Assembly: GCF_007859855.1 (NCBI RefSeq)
Contig: NZ_SJPK01000002.1
Location: 1-64,000 of the forward strand
Reading direction: 5' to 3'
DNA length: 64,000 nucleotides
From: Allorhodopirellula solitaria
GTDB taxonomy: Bacteria; Planctomycetota; Planctomycetia; Pirellulales; Pirellulaceae
Every line of letters begins with the position of its first letter. The stretch's first letter is position 1. The notes beneath the pieces were generated by a model that saw nothing but the letters and a program-made list of their open reading frames with translations, searched no databases and was not told the origin of the DNA. Of the stretch, positions 1 to 8,800 are shown piece by piece. A program made the position numbers and the translations under genes.

Positions 1-160
1 ACTTGGATCTGCGTTTGGCGCAGTCGACCGAAACGACACCAAAGTGAGAGGGACCGACCGCCTCGACTCGCTGCTGAATCACCCCAGCTGGCTTGCCGAT
101 GTAACGGGCCTGATTGGATTTTGACGATTTTGACGAACGTTTCTTGGTGGCGATTGCCAT
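1..160 (-). CDS. Transposase N-terminus, IS110 family (partial)
   Basis: This is the first 53 codons of a gene that continues beyond base 1. It starts at the ATG complementary to 158-160. After a Lys/Ser-rich basic leader comes a segment with VSVDCAKRRSK at residues 43-53. It resembles the first acidic position of the DEDD (RuvC-like) domain of IS110 transposases, with Asp46 the presumed catalytic residue. Planctomycete IS110 proteins carry this kind of leader, from memory of the family. The rest of the catalytic domain and the C-terminal Ser domain are outside the window, so activity cannot be judged. Confidence 0.6.
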   Translation of the reverse strand, partial: MAIATKKRSSKSSKSNQARYIGKPAGVIQQRVEAVGPSHFGVVSVDCAKRRSK

Positions 161-289
161 ATCGGAGTTCCTTGATTGAAGGGAAAGTGAATTCCTTCAA
201 TGAAAGCACTCAGAATGCGCCCCTGGTAGTTTTTTAGGCTAACTTGGGGACATACCAGGCATGGCTCTCGTATCCAATGATCGTTCAAA

Positions 290-430
290 AATGCGTCCCT
301 GATGAACAAACGCTCGCCAGGGAGCGACAACACCATTGGCGTACCGCTTTTGCAGGGAAACGCTGGCGACCGAGATATCCCTTGCCAAGCCAGCACCTCG
401 GCAGAGCTCGGCTACGTTTCTCCCGGCAGT
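290..430 (-). ncRNA. Candidate structured leader (possible bridge RNA) of the IS110-like element
   Basis: The non-coding leader upstream of the transposase contains two clear hairpins. A perfect 6-bp stem pairs 296-301 with 318-323. A long stem pairs the GAAACG/CGTTTC segments near 354-361 and 412-421, enclosing further pairing of CCGAG with CTCGG and CTGGC with GCCAG. IS110-group elements express bridge RNAs from this position, so the location fits. The target- and donor-binding loops were not identified, and the ends given are approximate. Confidence 0.25.
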
Positions 431-449
431 GCCAGTCTAACATTGATAA

Positions 450-1142
450 TCACATCCCACAAATAAATCCTTCGATACGGGAGCCATGCCTTGAAAACCT
501 CGGGCGCACGCTTCCGTCGGATGAGCAAAAAAACTTGCGACCACCCTCGCGAATCGCAGCCCAGTTTTGGTGATGGCGATCTTGATTGGCAATCAACGCA
601 TCCAACATTGTGTAGCCAAGGAACACATCTTCCGCAGTCTGAATGCTCTCGGGCAGATTCTCGCAGAAGGCGTCCGGCGGCCTCTGGAGGCTTGCCAGCG
701 TTTCAAGGACCGCGTCGACCGTATGCTCTCGCACCCCGTACTTCAGTTCGTTGTCCGATGGATAGGCCGGGTCTCGCTCCAGCATCAATTGATTTCCGAG
801 AACCAAAATCTGTCGACCGGCCACGATGTTCTGGCAGATCACACCCGGGATTCCCGTGCCTTTTTCAACGGCCATTTCGTATCGGACGTGTGGAATATCC
901 AGAAGGACACAAATCTCGCTCGCAATCTTTTCAGACCAATCTTCGCCAACGCCACCTACGCCCTGTGTTTCGCCAGCCTGTGCACCCGCAAGCCGTTCGT
1001 CTGCCTTGAACAACCAACTCGCGTCACCATCGTCTCGGTGGAACCAGTACTTTCGTTTCGCCCTCAATTCTCCCATGCCCTGAGCAAATCCAGGATCCAC
1101 CTCGATGATCGGAAACGGGGTGTCGCTTTCGGTGTATGTCAT
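450..1142 (-). CDS. HipA-like Ser/Thr kinase, truncated by the IS junction
   Basis: This 230-aa product resembles HipA/PI3-4-kinase-like proteins. WLFKA at 43-47 supplies the likely ATP lysine (K46), and NQDRHHQNW at 186-194 matches the catalytic-loop signature. The next block, normally an APxFDHxSS-type metal-binding segment, is absent. From about residue 206 the sequence stops resembling the family and ends after 25 residues. The break coincides with a T-run near 527 and the presumed left end of the IS110-like element, so this is probably a disrupted, inactive gene with its last 25 codons supplied by the insertion. Its ATG overlaps the stop of the Nmad2 gene by 4 bases, which implies translational coupling and a joint role. 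HipA itself is a toxin kinase; what this branch phosphorylates is unknown. Confidence 0.7.
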   Translation of the reverse strand: MTYTESDTPFPIIEVDPGFAQGMGELRAKRKYWFHRDDGDASWLFKADERLAGAQAGETQGVGGVGEDWSEKIASEICVLLDIPHVRYEMAVEKGTGIPGVICQNIVAGRQILVLGNQLMLERDPAYPSDNELKYGVREHTVDAVLETLASLQRPPDAFCENLPESIQTAEDVFLGYTMLDALIANQDRHHQNWAAIREGGRKFFCSSDGSVRPRFSRHGSRIEGFICGM

Positions 1143-1852
1143 CGTGTCACCTGCTCACAACCTGCTTCGGTCACCCTGAACAATTCGTCTTCGTCATAAG
1201 AGGCTGAATGACAGACTTTCTTGCACCACCCATGGGCCGGGGTGCCAAGCTTTCTTGTTGAGTGTGCTCGCCAAACTTCGTCCTTCAGGTCGAGCAACTC
1301 GTCTCGAAGTTTGGGGCCGTGGTTGACGCGGTGTCCTTGTCCCATGTTTTCAACCAAAGCGGCAACACCGCCGAAATCACGTTTCCAGTCGTTGTTCCCT
1401 GTGTCATCGAAATAGCGGAAATCAGAACTCAGAAGGACGCAGGCGTTGGCATACTCTGGATGTTGACCCACGTCTCGCACACGGGCATCCGTGAAATTGT
1501 GGTACTTGGCACCGTCACGAAGCACCAAACGATGGTTCCCGGCCCAGTCGTAAATGCAGTCTGGGCGTTTTGCGTACTTGGCATCGTAATAGTAGTCACC
1601 ATCAACGAGTCTTTCGGTGACCTCGGCGATGTAGACCAAGCGGTTACGCGGGGAGTCAGCGTTTCCGCTGAACCCGAAAATCAGATCACCGGCGTTTGCC
1701 GTGCGACGGATGGCCGGTTTGCAGATCGCCAATGACAGGACGTTTCGATACACGCACGGAGCACCACCGTTGTCGACGACCACCTTGTAGACGTAGCATC
1801 GACCGGAAAGGGAATCATTTGATGTTTGGTAGTTAGCACTCAATCCGCTCAT
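1139..1852 (-). CDS. Nmad2-type nucleotide-modification-associated protein
   Basis: The 237-aa protein matches the Nmad2 domain as I know it. It has a Tyr-rich first strand and a GGAP segment (YKVVVDNGGAP), then LAICKPAIRRTANAGDLIFG at about 41-60, LVYIAEVTE, and a later LLSSDFRYF strand. Nmad domains were described from gene neighbourhoods for DNA base modification and phage/host conflict; their biochemical activity is not established, so I assign no reaction. The start lies 30 bases beyond the stop of the GIY-YIG remnant. The stop overlaps the start of the HipA-like kinase. Placement behind hsdM-hsdS suggests a role linked to modified or foreign DNA, which is inference. Confidence 0.72.
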   Translation of the reverse strand: MSGLSANYQTSNDSLSGRCYVYKVVVDNGGAPCVYRNVLSLAICKPAIRRTANAGDLIFGFSGNADSPRNRLVYIAEVTERLVDGDYYYDAKYAKRPDCIYDWAGNHRLVLRDGAKYHNFTDARVRDVGQHPEYANACVLLSSDFRYFDDTGNNDWKRDFGGVAALVENMGQGHRVNHGPKLRDELLDLKDEVWRAHSTRKLGTPAHGWCKKVCHSASYDEDELFRVTEAGCEQVTR

Positions 1853-1882
1853 CGAAATCTTTCGGTAAGTCGTGAAAGGACA

Positions 1883-2008
1883 TCACTTGCTGGCGAGTCG
1901 GGCACGTGGCGACACCATCACCTTCCCCGTCCAATTGATGATTTCGGCAGTCAGCACGCCGCTGGCGGCGCCATCAGCAAGAAAAATGCGGATTGTCTTT
2001 CCCTTCAT
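1883..2008 (-). pseudogene. N-terminal remnant of a GIY-YIG-type protein
   Basis: Forty-one codons begin at an ATG that overlaps the hsdS stop (ATGA). The product starts [13 protein letters not shown] and continues through AEIINWTGKV to PRARLAS, then stops. This is the start I recognise from a family of GIY-YIG nuclease-domain proteins that often follow type I methylase genes. The GIY-YIG domain itself should follow but is missing, and unrelated sequence leads into the Nmad2 gene. The fragment marks a deletion or recombination junction near 1885. Identification rests on this short but distinctive stretch. Confidence 0.6.
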
Positions 2009-3408
2009 GCCTCGGCCCCCGCAGGTTCACCAGCCGGCGATAACATCGCGTCATCGACTTGTTTCATCGCATCGCCGACGCGGAGTTCTCCTGAGAGCAG
2101 TTTGGGCAGGAGCATGTCGCGGAGTGATGCTAGGATTGCCGACAACCTGTCGTTCGCGTGAATGCGGTTCCATATCGGTTCAGTGAGATCCTCAAACCTT
2201 GATACAAGTTCCTTCGATGGCCAAAGCAATGGGTAGTTGGGAAACTCAGAAAGCGGTACACGGTTTACTGTCGCGCCGTGAATTGCGTGCGCGTCGAGAT
2301 AAACAAGGAACGGATCACTCGTGAATGAGTGAAACACGAAGTGACGAAGCCGTGTTTCAGGCTTCGGTCGGATTAGGGCTAGTCGGCGTCCCAGGCAGCA
2401 ACGAAGGTTTGGTGGAATAATTGCAAAATACCCGAGTGTCGCCTCGTAAGTAAAAACGATGTCGCCATGCTTCGGTTCGATCCGCTTAGTCCAACGCGGC
2501 CAGTCTTCCTCGCTGATATGTCTGATCTCAGAAAGATCGACCTTTGTGCCCGTCAAATTCTTAATGCCAAGAAATACTGGCCCCGCATCCGACTTTTCTG
2601 GCGTTGCGTGGGGCCCGTCGTACAGTCCTTCGGAAATATCGCTAACCGTGATTTTTCGCCATCCGCTCGGCACCAACAGCCCATCCACGTCCTCAAACGA
2701 ATCGGGAAACAGTGACGCGGTGTCAGCGTCCATGCCGGTGGGCTGGCGACCGTCCATCTTCGCCCGGACCGGGTCGAAATCGACGAACCAACTCTTGAAG
2801 ATCGCCCGAGCCATCGACTCCAAGGTCTCATTCATCCGACGGTTCAACTCGATCTTCGCGTCCAGCGTGCCCAGGATGTGGGCGATGGCTTTCTGCTCGT
2901 TCATCGGAGGCAGGGCAAACGGAATCGCTCGCATGATGCCAGTGTTCAAGTTTGGCATAGTCGCACCGACTGCATGCTGGACGATCCACTCTCGCACTTG
3001 TGGATGATCCAGGTAAAACGAAGCGAATTTAGGATTCGCGACTCCACTACCGAGTCGAACCTTCATGCAACCGGTACCGCACAACCATCCACGTTGCTCT
3101 TCGCGAACGAGTGCACGACGTTCAACATCGCCACGCCGGCTATAGATGATGTCGCCCGGTACAACGCGATGCTTGCTCAAGCGTTCCGCATCTTCTTCTG
3201 TAATTCGCTTTATGTCGTCCTCGACGAGACGATTTTTTCCGATATTAACAGGCATGATCGACGGAATGCCCACCGGAACATAGTCCGATGCGTGCAACTG
3301 GCTTCCAAATGGCCCTGTCTGAATGTTGCCCCCACCCCGGTCGCAGATTTCACCGAGCGTTGTTGCCTCCCAGTGATCGGGGAATTCTCCAAGTACGGGA
3401 TTAGGCAT
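2005..3408 (-). CDS. hsdS: Type I restriction-modification specificity subunit HsdS
   Basis: The 467-aa protein has the classic two-half architecture. The first target-recognition domain (about 1-170, opening with [12 protein letters not shown]) is followed by a conserved helical region with [18 protein letters not shown]. The second recognition domain opens with [13 protein letters not shown] at about 245-260, and the second helical repeat, [20 protein letters not shown], is near the C-terminus. HsdS sets the bipartite DNA target of the HsdM methylase and the HsdR nuclease. The gene overlaps the end of hsdM by 8 bases and its stop overlaps the next start, so it sits in a tightly coupled operon. 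Length is ordinary and both halves look intact. Confidence 0.93.
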   Translation of the reverse strand: MPNPVLGEFPDHWEATTLGEICDRGGGNIQTGPFGSQLHASDYVPVGIPSIMPVNIGKNRLVEDDIKRITEEDAERLSKHRVVPGDIIYSRRGDVERRALVREEQRGWLCGTGCMKVRLGSGVANPKFASFYLDHPQVREWIVQHAVGATMPNLNTGIMRAIPFALPPMNEQKAIAHILGTLDAKIELNRRMNETLESMARAIFKSWFVDFDPVRAKMDGRQPTGMDADTASLFPDSFEDVDGLLVPSGWRKITVSDISEGLYDGPHATPEKSDAGPVFLGIKNLTGTKVDLSEIRHISEEDWPRWTKRIEPKHGDIVFTYEATLGYFAIIPPNLRCCLGRRLALIRPKPETRLRHFVFHSFTSDPFLVYLDAHAIHGATVNRVPLSEFPNYPLLWPSKELVSRFEDLTEPIWNRIHANDRLSAILASLRDMLLPKLLSGELRVGDAMKQVDDAMLSPAGEPAGAEA

Positions 3409-5080
3409 ACCCCAGTCCCTCCAGATTTGACCGGATCGCGGATTCCAACTTCGCCGACTCTGCGAACTGCTCGTTCAACTCCCTAACCAGTCGTGACATC
3501 TTGTCATCAAACGGCTCGTCGTCTTCCTCAACTGCTTCGGCGCCGACGTAGCGTCCTGGTGTCAGCACGTAGCCGTGCTCGGCAATCTCGTCCTTCGTCG
3601 CCGATTTGCAGAATCCAGCAATATCCTCGTAGGCTTCCAGCTTGGAGTTCGGATTGCAGAACTCCAGGTCGCCACGCCAAGCGTGATAGGTGTCGGCCAA
3701 CCGCCGGACTTCTTCGTCGGTCAATTCCCGGTGGACTCGGTCGATCAGCTTGCCCTGCTTGCGAGCGTCGATGAACAGCGTTTCGCCGCGGCGGTCTCGG
3801 AAGGTTGGCCCCTCACCCCCAGCCCCTCTCCCCGAAGCGGGGCGAGGGGAGCCAGATTTGTTGCGTGACAGGAACCACAGGCACACCGGAATTTGAGTGC
3901 TGTAGAACAACTGCCCCGGCAACGCGACCATGCAGTCGACCAGATCCGCTTCCACGATCGCCTTGCGGATGTCACCCTCGCCCGACTGATTCGATGACAT
4001 GCTGCCGTTGGCCAGCACAAACCCGGCAAAGCCGCCCGGTGGAGGTGACACTGTGTCACTTCGTTTGCGTCCGCGTTTCTTCCCCGCGTCCGCGCCGGGT
4101 GCCAAATGGTGGATGAAGTGCTGGACCCAAGCAAAGTTGGCGTTGCCTTTCGGCGGAATGCCAAACTTCCAACGCACGTCGTCTTCCTTGCGGTACCAGT
4201 CCGAATCGTTGAACGGTGGATTGGCGATCACGAAATCGGCTTTCAGGTCTGGATGCAGATCGCGACGAAAGGTATCGGCGTGCTCTTTGCCGACATCGCC
4301 ATCGATGCCACGGATGGCCAGGTTCATCATCGCCAATCGCCGCGTGGTCGGATTGGATTCCTGGCCATAGATCGCGATGTCACCGATCCGGCCGCCGTGA
4401 TGCTCTACGAACTTCTCGCTCTGCACGAACATCCCGCCGGACCCACAAGCCGGGTCATAGATTCGGCCCTGGAAGGGTGCCAGCATCTCGACCAGCGTCC
4501 GCACCACGCAGCTGGGCGTGTAGAACTGACCGCCTTTCTTGCCTTCGGCACTGGCGAATTGCGACAGGAAGTACTCGTAGACGCGACCCAAGATGTCCTT
4601 GCTGCGGTTCTCGGCGTCGCCGAGGCCGATCGTGCCGACAAGATCGATCAGCTCACCCAGCCGCTGTTTGTCGAGAGCCGGCCGAGCGTAGTTTTTGGTC
4701 AGCATCCCCTTGAGCTTGGGATTGTCCCGTTCGATCGCGTCCATCGCGTCGTCGACGAGCTTGCCGATCGTGGGCTGCTTGGCGTTGTCCTGGATGTGCT
4801 GCCAGCGGGCTTCCGGAGGCACCCAAAACACGTTCTCGGCGCGGTACTCGTCCGCGTCTTCCGGATCCGCCCCTTCGTACTCGCCTTCACCGGCCAGCAG
4901 CTTTTGATGCAATTCCTCAAACGCGTCGGAGATGTATTTCAGAAAGATCAGCCCCAGCACGGTGTGTTTGTACTCGGACGCATCCATGTTCGAGCGCAGC
5001 TTGTCTGCCGCCAGCCACAACTTGGCTTCAAACCCAAGGTTAGCGGCCTGCTTTGAACCCGTTTTCGCTTTCTTTGCCAT
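3401..5080 (-). CDS. hsdM: Type I restriction-modification DNA methyltransferase HsdM
   Basis: The 559-aa N6-adenine methyltransferase has an N-terminal helical HsdM domain (about 15-165), the AdoMet motif DPACGSGG near 210 and the catalytic motif NPPF near 290. It pairs with HsdS to methylate the host target. Two insertions interrupt conserved stretches. About 16 residues near 409-425 ([15 protein letters not shown]) coincide exactly with a GC-rich palindromic repeat. About 20 residues near 330-350 ([17 protein letters not shown]) contain a perfect 15-base palindrome. Both keep the reading frame. First gene of the island operon; a weak GAGAGG lies about 14 bases before the ATG. No hsdR follows in this window. 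Confidence 0.94.
   Translation of the reverse strand: MAKKAKTGSKQAANLGFEAKLWLAADKLRSNMDASEYKHTVLGLIFLKYISDAFEELHQKLLAGEGEYEGADPEDADEYRAENVFWVPPEARWQHIQDNAKQPTIGKLVDDAMDAIERDNPKLKGMLTKNYARPALDKQRLGELIDLVGTIGLGDAENRSKDILGRVYEYFLSQFASAEGKKGGQFYTPSCVVRTLVEMLAPFQGRIYDPACGSGGMFVQSEKFVEHHGGRIGDIAIYGQESNPTTRRLAMMNLAIRGIDGDVGKEHADTFRRDLHPDLKADFVIANPPFNDSDWYRKEDDVRWKFGIPPKGNANFAWVQHFIHHLAPGADAGKKRGRKRSDTVSPPPGGFAGFVLANGSMSSNQSGEGDIRKAIVEADLVDCMVALPGQLFYSTQIPVCLWFLSRNKSGSPRPASGRGAGGEGPTFRDRRGETLFIDARKQGKLIDRVHRELTDEEVRRLADTYHAWRGDLEFCNPNSKLEAYEDIAGFCKSATKDEIAEHGYVLTPGRYVGAEAVEEDDEPFDDKMSRLVRELNEQFAESAKLESAIRSNLEGLGYA
3808..3853. repeat. GC-rich palindromic repeat inserted in frame in hsdM
   Basis: CCCCTCTCCCCG at 3823-3834 pairs with CGGGGCGAGGGG at 3838-3849 (one mismatch), preceded by a CCCCTCACCCCCAG segment. 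This C-rich/G-rich hairpin is of the kind widely dispersed between genes in bacteria. Here it lies inside a methylase gene and is translated as a Gly/Pro/Arg-rich insert, like the palindromic elements known inside Rickettsia proteins. Confidence 0.7.
4045..4059. repeat. Perfect 15-base palindrome within hsdM
   Basis: GTGACACTGTGTCAC is a 7-bp inverted repeat around one base. It lies in a DNA segment (about 4035-4100) that encodes a basic, Pro-rich insertion absent from ordinary HsdM proteins. It may be the core of a second small in-frame inserted element. Confidence 0.45.
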
Positions 5081-5401
5081 CCGTTTCGGTCCTCTCGATT
5101 GCGTCTTGCCCGAAAGAGCGGTGATTCAATCCCGTGATTTCGCCCGTCAGAGCGTGGAAGGAGTATGGCCTAGGTATCACCGCACCACCAGACAGCTGCG
5201 GGCGCAGGTCGATCCGGCTGACATGGCAAGTGCGTTTTACACTGACCCTACCACCTCAAGGGCAGTCTGGTGCGGGCCCCAGAAAACCCACGAAACGCGA
5301 CGAACAGCAATTCCAGGGGCCCGGAAAGAAGGTTGGAGGGACTCTCGACTTCCCTGTGCCACTCCCCTTCACCATGCGACATGGTGCGAGACCATGCCCA
5401 A
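5081..5401. other. Intergenic region between hsdM and tRNA-Leu
   Basis: About 320 bases with no convincing gene. It must contain the promoter of the hsdM operon, but no clear -35/-10 pair was picked out. No integrase gene or obvious attachment-site duplicate of the tRNA end was found. Confidence 0.5.
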
Positions 5402-5487
5402 TACCCAGAGCGGGACTCGAACCCGCAAGGACGTAACCGTCCGGGGGATTTTAAATCCCCTGTGTCTGCCAATTCCACCACCTGGGC
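5402..5487 (-). tRNA. tRNA-Leu (anticodon UAA)
   Basis: On the minus strand the 86-nt gene begins GCCCAGG and ends TCTGGGT plus discriminator A. It has the D-arm typical of tRNA-Leu (GTGGAATTGGCAGACAC), the anticodon stem GGGGA/TCCCC around loop TTTAAAA (anticodon TAA), and a long variable arm GGACGGTTACGTCC. The T-arm is GCGGG/CCCGC around TTCGAGT. The 3' CCA is not encoded. The first acceptor pair is G-U. Position beside a restriction-modification island fits tRNA genes as integration hot spots. Confidence 0.93.
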
Positions 5488-5810
5488 TGGCACCGTCAAG
5501 CACGGTGTTTTCGTGGCATTCGGGCCCCAATGGCAAGGGCCAAAACGATTCGCGGTGACAAATTCGGCAATATCTCTGCGCGACGCCAAACAACCACGAA
5601 CCGGTAAGATAGCCTGTCAGAATGACTCGAAACAGTGGACGAGGTTCAGACGATTCTCTTCCCACCAGAGTTTCTGCGGTCTGGGAATGCGTTGGGACAA
5701 AAATACTGCCGTCAGCAGTTCTTAGCGAAGCTGCGTTCTGCAGATGGGTTGTGAGATTGCAGGGTTGACCGGCGGGCTCGACCGTTGTGAGGGTTGGATT
5801 TGCTCTCACA

Positions 5811-5872
5811 GCTCAGACGGGCGGAGCCGTCTGGCTACTTTGTTGACGGGCGGAGGTGGCTGGCTACTTCGA
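5811..5872 (-). repeat. Two-unit dispersed repeat with hairpin, 3' of the giant gene
   Basis: Read on the minus strand the segment has two related units, each opening GTAGCCAG and containing CTCCGCCCGTC. The second forms a perfect 7-bp hairpin (CAGACGG at 5814-5820 with CCGTCTG at 5826-5832). It starts a few bases after the stop of the 7638-codon gene and could act as its terminator, although no T-run follows. I believe related units are dispersed in Rhodopirellula-type genomes. The rest of the gap from 5488 shows nothing recognisable. Confidence 0.5.
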
Positions 5873-5874
5873 AC

Positions 5875-8800
5875 CTACAAAAGCCGTGACATGGCGATGT
5901 CGATAGCGGATGACTGATCCTTCTCTTCATCCTCATCGTCGTCAGTCTGCTGGGCAGCGACAAGCCGATCGAGGACGTCTGTCTCGACTTGCGTCGATGC
6001 CGTCGAATCGACCCATTCGTCTTCGCTATCGAAGACTTCGACCGCTACCGTGGCGACAGCGTCTGCCGCCGAGGACTCGGACACAACAGGTGCTGGGACG
6101 TTACCAACCGGTGCGGCGGATGCTGCGGCCGGTATCGGTTCGGCCGAACCACCCGTCGTGTCACGGCGGTTGAGCTCATTGATGATCTGCAGAACATCGA
6201 GCTCCGAGATAACCCGATTGCCGGACACATCGAAGTAACCCGCACCGTATTCGTGCCCATCGGAGGACAGGTAGGAATCCGGTGGCACGGGGTCATCGAT
6301 TTCGACTACCAAATTCTCCGCTGGCGGAATCGTGGCTCCCAACGCGACGGCGTCGGAATTGCGATTCAGGAAGTTGATAATCAGTAGTGCATCGAGTGCC
6401 GAAACCGCCCCATCATCGTTGACGTCGTATCGCGTATCTGGGTTCTGCAGACGGCTGGCGACGACCTGGATGCTAACCGTTGCCAGACCACTGCGTCGGC
6501 CGCGGGTGTCGGCGACCGAGTAGTCGAACGAATCGCGACCGGTGAAGCCAACTGTCGGCGTATACCGCACGGTTCCGTCGGGCAGCGTGGTGACGGTACC
6601 AGCAGACGGTCCCGATTCAATCTGCACGCTCGCCAAATCAAAATCATCGTCTGGATCGGTATCCTGGTCGTTGTCGAGAATCCGGATAATGATCGACTCA
6701 CCGGTGTAGGCGACCCCGGTATCGTCTCGGACGATCGGAGCGGTGTTGGGGCTGATCTCAACCCGCCCCTCTTCGCTAATCGCACCGAAGTCATCTTCGA
6801 CGGTGTATCGGAATTCATCCTTGCCCGGGAATCCGGTGAACGGCGTGTAGACAATCGCTCCGGTATCGGGATTGACAGTCACGCTACCGAACGCCGGTTG
6901 GCTGGTGATGGTGACGGTGCTCGGATCAATCGTACCGTCAATATCTTCATCATTGGCGAGGACGTCGATGGTGGTCGGCCCGGATGGGCTGAGCGTCGGC
7001 GTATCATCCTCCACGATGGGTGCATCATTGACACCCGAGACGTTCACAGTCACCAACACGCTGTTGCTGACCCGGTTAGGTGTGACGCTGCGTCCTTCGA
7101 TATCGGTGACGGCGTAGCTGAACGAATCCGCAAGAGCCGGTGAGTCCGGACGGAGGGCTTGCAGTTCGCGAGACTCCGACGGGTCGTAGGTAACGATACC
7201 GGTCGCGGGATCGAATCGGACAATCGCCCCACGCAGACTGCGTTGGACCAATGGCATGGACAGCTGTAGTTCATCGGGCGGGGTATCGCCGAGGTCGGGG
7301 TCGACATCGTTGGCGAGCAATTGCGATGCGGGGATCGTCAGCACCGCGTCTTCGGTCGTCGGGTCGAGTTGGTCACCAACAGGAACCGGGAAGTCGTTGA
7401 CAGGCAGTACAACGATATCGAGCGTTACTGCGGCACTTTGAGCACCCTCGGAATCCGTTGCCACCACTCGGACCTGCGCTGTGCCGTTGGCATTGGGTGC
7501 AGGCGTGAAGGCGAGGACTCCTGAACTGGAGATCTGCGGCTGACCGTTACTGCTGAACAACGCCGCGTCGCTCGCTGAAACGGGCGTCACGCTGAAGGAC
7601 ACCCCTTGGCTACTCTCGTCGGCGGGGCCTGGCGAAATACTCGTGGCCCAGGTCGATGAATACGGACCGCGATCTTCGAACACGGTGACCTCGCCACCGG
7701 GTACGAACGCAGGCGCGTCGTTGACGGGGGTGACGTTGACGGTGAACGTTCGAACATCCGATTCGTTAATGTCTCCGTTACCGAGGTTGTCGGGGCCACC
7801 ATCGAAGAGCTGGACCGTGAACGTCGCCGCCCCGTTTGCATTGGGAGCGAGCGTATAGTTCAACGATGCCGTCCCGCCATCTTCGATGATGGCATGGGGT
7901 GCGACGGTGAACAGATCCTCGTCCCCACCGATGGCCAGGATTTCGAAATCCAGTGGCTGGCCGGGAGGGCCGATTTCATCGTCGGCACCGGGAGGGCCGG
8001 CTTGCACGTTGGTCGCCCAGTTCTCGATCGTCACGACGCCACGACCGGCTCCCGAATTGGCGTCTTCATTGCTCGTCACATCACCGGCACCACTGAACTG
8101 CGGTGCGTCGTTGACGGGCAAGACATTGAACGTGACGGTACCCGTCGCGATCTGAGGATCGCTGTTGGCAACTCCGCCGGTACCCAAGGGGACCGTGACG
8201 CCGTCATCGGTGACGGTGTAGTTGAAGTTGTCGGGACCGACGTAGTTGTCGCGAGGTGTATAGCGGAAGTACGGGCTGCCCGTCGCTGGGGTCACCAACT
8301 CGAGCGTACCGCCCTGCGCCGTCGTGACGGGAATAGGCTGGGTCAAGGACAGCGATTGGTTGCCACCGGGAACAATATCGGCGGCTTCGTTATCGGGTCC
8401 GACCACGAACACGTCGAGCAGTCCAGGCGAAGTCCCGTCCCCATTGACGAGAACGTTCATCGAACCGCCCTCGGAGATATCGAAGCTCAGCGGGTTGGTA
8501 GCCGGAGTATCGAACTCCGGTGCAATCGCAGGTCGATCGTTGACCGGCCGGACATCGATCGTCAACGTCGCAGGAATCGATGTATTCAGATCGCCACGGC
8601 TGGCATCATCGCTGCCGTCGTCCTGAAGCAAGATCGAAAATTCGAACGTACCATAGACATCCGCAGCCGGTTTGTAACGCAGTTGCCCCTGCAAATCGAC
8701 GGTCGGCATTTGATCGAAGTATTCAGCGGCATCGGCATCGTCGAAGGACAGGCTCGAGATGCTGAAGCTCAGATCCTGGCCACTGCCAGAATTGATCTCA

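Larger units (their letters stand above)
1..527 (-). mobile_element. Left part of an IS110-like insertion sequence
   Basis: The segment holds the first 53 codons of a probable IS110-family transposase reading off the left edge, preceded by about 365 bases without a gene. It abuts the point, near 527, where the HipA-like kinase stops resembling its family. I take that junction as the element's left end. IS110 elements generally lack terminal inverted repeats, so the boundary is inferred only from the break in the kinase. The long leader is typical of the IS110 group, where it can encode a guide (bridge) RNA. Confidence 0.5.

Noticed and set aside
5402-5487. tRNA-Leu considered as half of an attachment-site pair for the island
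   Set aside because: No duplicate of the tRNA 3' end and no integrase gene could be found in the window.
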